Shown one piece after another: positions 38,601 through 42,457 of a stretch of 42,457 nucleotides of DNA. The notes beneath the pieces are model-generated. The model made no database searches. It was not told the DNA's origin and worked only from the letters and a program-made list of their open reading frames with translations. The stretch comes from a virus. The stretch covers positions 1-42,457 of IMG/VR virus record IMGVR_UViG_3300035701_001993; one strand, written 5' to 3'. The translations under genes and the position numbers were made by a program. Numbering within the stretch: position 1 is the first letter of the stretch; each line of letters opens with the position of its first letter.

Positions 38601-40193
38601 ATGGATAATGATAAAATTAAACTAGTCAAGAAAGCAAAGGCAGCTTTTTTTGTACCACAGTCTAGTTATAGAAGTAATATTAGTGTTTGGGGTTCTGCTC
38701 AAGTAGATAAACTATCATTTGAAGACCATGATACCTTTGTTAAGATTGTAAAAGATTGTAGGTTTTTCTTTAGACATGAACCTATCGCTACTACTGTTGT
38801 AACAAAAATGGTCGGATTGGCTATTAATGATATTATTATTCCACAAGAAGAACTTTCTAAAACTGATTATCAAATTTATAAATCTTTAAGAAATGATGTT
38901 ATAAAGTTTATAAGAAAAGCATCTCTAGAATTTTTAACTACAGGTTTAGTGGTACCAGAAATAACTTTAACAACATTAAATAGGAAGCAATTAAGAGAAA
39001 AAGGAATACAAAGATTAGATTCACTTCTATATCCAACTAATATGTGGCTTAGAAATGCACAGGATATTATAATTAATAGACCATTTATTACAGATGAAGA
39101 GTCTTATTTTTTACAAATTCCTGATGATATTACAATGTTTATACAGACAAAGGGTACATATGAAGATGGGTCTAAAGATATAGAATTATATACTAAAATA
39201 GTAACTTTATATCCAGAATTTGTTGCACAAGTAGCGGCTGGAGATAAGAAAATATTACTTGATAATCCTTTGATTATAAAATCAACAATATTATCAGATT
39301 CACAATATCCAATTCCTTATCTATATCCAGGTTTAGAATCATTTAAACACAAAAGAAATTTAAAAAGAATGGATTATTCTATTGCTGCAAGAGTAATTAG
39401 TGCTATACTTCATGTAACTGCTGGTAATGATAACTTTCCATTGACAGAAGACCAAGAAGAAACATTAGATGATTTAGAACAAAAATTTCGCTGGAGAGAA
39501 GGATTTAGTACGGAGGAAGTTGAAAGAGTATTTACTTTATTTACTAACCATACTGTAACATTGAATTGGGTATTTCCAGATGTGGAAGCATTATTGAATG
39601 ATAAAAAATATGATGCAGTAAATAAAGATATTATATTAGCTTTGGGATTTCCTAGAATATTAATTACAGGTGAAACAGAACGGTCATTTACTTCTGACCC
39701 TGAAATAGCTACATTATCTCCCACAAGTACTATGGAAATTATGAGAGATGCTTTAATGCCTGTTATTCATAAAATATTTTATGAAGTAAAAGAACAAAAT
39801 GAATTAAAAAGTGACCTGCCTGATATAGAATTTACACCTATTAATTTATTAGGGTTAAGATTATATTACGAAGGTTTATCAAAATTATATGATACAGGAA
39901 ATCTATCTAGAACATCCTATGCAAAGTCTTATGGATATGATATATCAGAAGAATTTGCTAAAAAAGAAGAAGAAAAGAAAATGTTAAAAACTTATGGTTT
40001 AGATGAAGAAGTGCTTGCACCTGGAGGTAAAGAACAATTAACTATTAAAGATAATCAGATGCAAAAACAACAGAAAATAAAACAAGACCAAGTGATGGAA
40101 CAACAAAAATTAAAACAAGAAAATGATAATAAACAGGTTAAACAAGTTAAACCAGGCGCACCTGTTGGTAATGATAACGGTAAACAGGCATAA
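38601..40193 (+). CDS. Portal protein
   Basis: This 530-residue protein starts MDNDKIKLVKKAKAAFF (ATG 38601 after TGGAG). It has a helical, alpha/beta layout with DIELYTKIVTLYPEF, a LKRMDYSIAARVISAILHVTAGN stem-helix region, FPRILITGETERSFTS and a NLLGLRLYYEGLSKLYDTG segment. Location right after TerL and length fit a dodecameric portal, the DNA channel at one capsid vertex. The last 60 residues are low-complexity Gln/Lys (MQKQQKIKQDQVMEQQ), probably disordered and facing the capsid interior. Confidence 0.82.
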   Translation: MDNDKIKLVKKAKAAFFVPQSSYRSNISVWGSAQVDKLSFEDHDTFVKIVKDCRFFFRHEPIATTVVTKMVGLAINDIIIPQEELSKTDYQIYKSLRNDVIKFIRKASLEFLTTGLVVPEITLTTLNRKQLREKGIQRLDSLLYPTNMWLRNAQDIIINRPFITDEESYFLQIPDDITMFIQTKGTYEDGSKDIELYTKIVTLYPEFVAQVAAGDKKILLDNPLIIKSTILSDSQYPIPYLYPGLESFKHKRNLKRMDYSIAARVISAILHVTAGNDNFPLTEDQEETLDDLEQKFRWREGFSTEEVERVFTLFTNHTVTLNWVFPDVEALLNDKKYDAVNKDIILALGFPRILITGETERSFTSDPEIATLSPTSTMEIMRDALMPVIHKIFYEVKEQNELKSDLPDIEFTPINLLGLRLYYEGLSKLYDTGNLSRTSYAKSYGYDISEEFAKKEEEKKMLKTYGLDEEVLAPGGKEQLTIKDNQMQKQQKIKQDQVMEQQKLKQENDNKQVKQVKPGAPVGNDNGKQA

Positions 40194-40208
40194 AAGAGGT
40201 AAAATATT

Positions 40209-41225
40209 ATGAAAACAATCACGTTACAAGCTTTTGATGTAAAATTAATGATAGATAAATTGGAGATAGAAGAAATGGCAGCTTCGGCTTCCATATCTTT
40301 AAATCCAAATGTTGCTTGGATGAAATTCCTGCTTACTGATGATAAACATAATGCTAATAGGCAGAGAATACCAAGAGAAGAATTTGCAAATGTTTTAAGA
40401 ACGGGTTTATTCATGCCATTAAAAATGGCATACGGAGATATATCTGAAGGGCATGCTGATACATTCCCTTTGGGTGTTATGACTCATTTAAAAACTGAAG
40501 GCAATTCAATCCAGGCACTAGCGGCTCTTTGGGATAGAGAGAGACACGAAGATGTAGAGTTTCTCAGAAGTAGATACTCCGAGGGAAAGGGTATCAACAT
40601 TTCTTGGGAACTAACCTATACAGATGAAGAAAATGAAGATGATGGGGTGGCATTAAAAAATGTATCTATGAACGCTGCGACCATTGTAGGTATGCCAGCG
40701 TATCAAGGAAGAACTCCAGCACTTGCACTATCTTCTAAGGAAAAAGGAGATTCGATGGAAAACACGATTGAATTAACTGAACATGAAAGACTAATGAATG
40801 AGCAGAAACAACAGTATGAAACTAAAGTTTCTGAAATTCAAGCAAGTTTTGAAGAAGTTCAAACTGAATTAGTTACGTTAAAACCTCAGTTAGAGGATTT
40901 GACAAACTTTAAGAAAACTATTGAAGCTGCAGAAGCTAAGAAAGAAAAACTTGCTTCAATTAAACAAAAATTTGTGGATGCTAATCTTGAAATTACAGAT
41001 GAGTATTTCAACGAAAGAACGGAAGCTTTCGCAGGGATGTCTGATGAGCAACTAGAGTTCTTTATTCAAGAACTTGTAGCAGCTTTTGAAAAACCTTCTG
41101 ATAAGGATGGTAAAGCTACAGCGTCAATCAGCATTACTTCTAAGAAAGTTCCTCAAATAAATACACCTGATTCTGGTACAATTACACCAGCAGATATTGT
41201 AAAATATCTAAAAGAACAAAACTAA
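40209..41225 (+). CDS. Prohead protease / scaffold fusion-like protein
   Basis: This 338-residue protein has an N-terminal domain (about 1-180) with NVAWMKFLLTDDKHNANRQR, PLGVMTHLKTEG and MNAATIVGMPAYQGRTPAL. It reads like head maturation protease/DUF2213-type domains encoded just before capsid genes. The C-terminal part (about 190-338) is an acidic coiled coil (EIQASFEEVQTELVTLKPQL) typical of scaffolds. The order portal, protease/scaffold, decoration, capsid supports this. No complete Ser-His catalytic pair can be assigned with confidence. An internal start at 40755 may produce scaffold alone. Confidence 0.7.
   Translation: MKTITLQAFDVKLMIDKLEIEEMAASASISLNPNVAWMKFLLTDDKHNANRQRIPREEFANVLRTGLFMPLKMAYGDISEGHADTFPLGVMTHLKTEGNSIQALAALWDRERHEDVEFLRSRYSEGKGINISWELTYTDEENEDDGVALKNVSMNAATIVGMPAYQGRTPALALSSKEKGDSMENTIELTEHERLMNEQKQQYETKVSEIQASFEEVQTELVTLKPQLEDLTNFKKTIEAAEAKKEKLASIKQKFVDANLEITDEYFNERTEAFAGMSDEQLEFFIQELVAAFEKPSDKDGKATASISITSKKVPQINTPDSGTITPADIVKYLKEQN
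40755..41225 (+). CDS. Possible nested scaffold product
   Basis: In-frame ATG 40755 inside the protease/scaffold gene is preceded by a strong AAAAAGGAGA site with five bases between. It would yield a 156-residue protein, MENTIELTEHERLMNEQ..., consisting only of the acidic coiled-coil scaffold. Lambda (C/Nu3) and several other phages make their scaffold from such an internal start. Here it is inferred from the ribosome site and domain boundary alone. Confidence 0.5.
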   Translation: MENTIELTEHERLMNEQKQQYETKVSEIQASFEEVQTELVTLKPQLEDLTNFKKTIEAAEAKKEKLASIKQKFVDANLEITDEYFNERTEAFAGMSDEQLEFFIQELVAAFEKPSDKDGKATASISITSKKVPQINTPDSGTITPADIVKYLKEQN

Positions 41226-41240
41226 GGAGCGATATTAGCT

Positions 41241-41822
41241 ATGGAAATCAATAAATATACTGATATTATAGGTGTTATAGCCTGTGGTGACGTTGTAGAA
41301 GGCCGCATGGTTTTGCTTACTTCTCATGGCTCAAGCTATGATTTTGGCAGTAGAGCAGACTTGTTTGGTGTAAGAGTACCTGCAAGTGCATCTGAGGCCT
41401 TAAAAGCTAAGTACATTGTATCTTGGCCTGTAAGCAATTCACAAGTTACAGATGATATTAAAATGTTAGTCCCAATGCCTTCCTATGATTGGTCACTAAG
41501 ACAGGGTGGATTTGGTGCAGCGGGAAATGTCCCGTTCACATCAAAAATCTTCTTAACTTACCCTGGAAATCAAAATGGGGTAACAATCCCTTCGGGTTAT
41601 CAAGCTTTGGCATTTGACAAAGGCGTATTCACAGTACAATCTGGTGGATTTACATTCTCTGCTGCTATTATGGCGGCTGGTGCTCCTTTAAGAGTAAAGA
41701 ATGTCGCTGATGACACTTTAGCTGAGGCTGGTAAATTAGTTTACGATGCTGCATCTGGTATTATTGCTGTCGTTGAACGGTTTAATTCTGATGAGGGTTC
41801 TTTAACCTTCAGAACACTATAA
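41241..41822 (+). CDS. Putative capsid decoration / head protein
   Basis: This 193-residue protein begins MEINKYTDIIGVIACGDVVEGRMVLL and ends AAGKLVYDAASGIIAVVE-type beta strands (EAGKLVYDAASGIIAVVERF). The Gly/Ala/Val-rich beta layout and the position between scaffold and major capsid genes suggest a decoration or cement protein. Codon use is visibly less AT-biased than in the fibre and glycan genes, as is usual for abundant capsid proteins. AAGGAG precedes the ATG. Family not firmly recognised. Confidence 0.65.
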   Translation: MEINKYTDIIGVIACGDVVEGRMVLLTSHGSSYDFGSRADLFGVRVPASASEALKAKYIVSWPVSNSQVTDDIKMLVPMPSYDWSLRQGGFGAAGNVPFTSKIFLTYPGNQNGVTIPSGYQALAFDKGVFTVQSGGFTFSAAIMAAGAPLRVKNVADDTLAEAGKLVYDAASGIIAVVERFNSDEGSLTFRTL

Positions 41823-41840
41823 AAAAGGAGAATACTAATT

Positions 41841-42457
41841 ATGGCTGATGAAAAACAAATTCAAGAAGCTATTGCATCAATGGTGCAGGATAAAAGCCAA
41901 AGAGATGCGTTAGCAGAAATTATCGTTGAATACGTACAGCCTAACCATTTAACAGGACAGATTGTTGGTAATCTTTTAAACACTAGAGCTTTGAAACCTG
42001 GCGATAGCCTTGTAAAGAAAGTTAGAAGAGGCATTAGAGTTAGAACTTTAGTTCCTGGTGCAGTTCATCTCGCAAGTGAAATGACTGTTTCAGAAAGAAT
42101 CAACTATGTGTTAGATGGTGCTGACGTGAAAGTTACCTATAACGAGTGGGAAATGAATAGTGGTGAAATTGGCACTCTTCAAGAAATTAGAGCAGAAATG
42201 GCTGCAAAGTTACAAGATTATTTCTATAATAAAATCTTTACAGCTTTAGGTACCATTTGGACTGCTGGAAATACCCCCAACAACTATGTTTCTGTTGGTG
42301 GTGTATTGACTGATACTGCTTTAATTACCGCAATCAATAGAATTAACCAGACAACTTCTGGTGCGAAAGCTATTGTAGGTGCTCGCTCTGTTATTACTCC
42401 AATCTCTAAATTTGCTGGGTTCTGGAGTAAAGATGGTTCAAACTATACTGGCTCTCA
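41841..42457 (+). CDS. Major capsid protein, partial (runs off the right edge)
   Basis: Open frame from ATG 41841 (AAAAAAGGAGAATACTAATT upstream) to the window edge gives 205 residues: MADEKQIQEAIASMVQDK, LVKKVRRGIRVRTLVPG, ERINYVLDGADVKVTYNEW, IRAEMAAKLQDYFYNKIFTAL, AIVGARSVITPISKFAG. N-terminal helix, an extended basic arm, a long spine-like helix and location after the scaffold gene fit an HK97-fold major capsid protein. Codon use is less AT-biased, as expected for the most abundant virion protein. The C-terminus is missing. Confidence 0.75.
   Translation, partial: MADEKQIQEAIASMVQDKSQRDALAEIIVEYVQPNHLTGQIVGNLLNTRALKPGDSLVKKVRRGIRVRTLVPGAVHLASEMTVSERINYVLDGADVKVTYNEWEMNSGEIGTLQEIRAEMAAKLQDYFYNKIFTALGTIWTAGNTPNNYVSVGGVLTDTALITAINRINQTTSGAKAIVGARSVITPISKFAGFWSKDGSNYTGS

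Noticed and set aside
40055-40414. Minus-strand open frame of 119 codons
   Set aside because: It is antisense to the portal C-terminus and protease start; the Cys/Phe-rich sequence mirrors Gln/Lys codons on the coding strand.

Overview
The window is part of the genome of a tailed double-stranded DNA bacteriophage (Caudoviricetes). It carries a large terminase, a portal, a protease/scaffold gene and the start of a major capsid gene, together with a complete set of phage replication genes. The DNA is strongly AT-rich. Genes are packed with 1-20 bp overlaps and mostly have purine-rich Shine-Dalgarno sites. Two near-perfect sigma70-type promoters are present. These traits fit a bacterial host with low-GC (Bacillota-like) signals, but the host cannot be fixed from this window. 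No integrase, tail tape measure or endolysin is visible, so the genome continues beyond both ends.

Layout. From 18032 leftward to 68, all genes lie on the minus strand and form an early replication and metabolism arm. In transcription order it holds a family A DNA polymerase with proofreading exonuclease, small accessory proteins, RecA, a gp32-like ssDNA-binding protein, a structured RNA candidate, a DnaB-type helicase, a Holliday-junction-resolvase-like nuclease, a Cas4-like nuclease, a sigma-region-4-like HTH regulator, an RNase H-like exonuclease, small proteins, a C5-methyltransferase-like gene, a tRNA cluster, a radical SAM enzyme, and a purine cassette (APRT-like phosphoribosyltransferase, HAD 5'-nucleotidase, IMPDH/GMP reductase). 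At 18033-18230 two divergent promoters split the genome. Rightward from 18231 come small zinc-ribbon proteins, then virion or fibre proteins (19762-29448), then a sugar and glycan cassette (29461-37077), then terminase, portal, protease/scaffold, a possible decoration protein and the major capsid protein, which runs off the right edge.

Most striking parts. (1) Three adjacent fibre genes share a 14-residue module, [T/S][S/N]K-x-A-[Y/F]-[I/V]-[K/R]-G plus about five residues. It occurs about 65 times in the 1629-residue protein at 24239-29128, interrupted by a LamG-like domain. (2) Immediately downstream is a nine-gene run containing a C-methyltransferase-like protein, a very clear GDP-mannose 3,5-epimerase, at least three glycosyltransferase-like proteins, a GT9-like protein, an FkbM methyltransferase and a B12-type radical SAM protein. 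This suggests a phage-encoded glycan system that may decorate the repetitive fibre or remodel the host surface. (3) The terminase gene is split by a frame change exactly in an (AT)n tract; removing one AT unit restores a 511-residue protein. (4) A tRNA-like element has good acceptor and T arms but no normal D or anticodon arm. (5) Two intergenic RNAs look structured. Functions below come from motifs read by eye and remembered family patterns; no database search was run.
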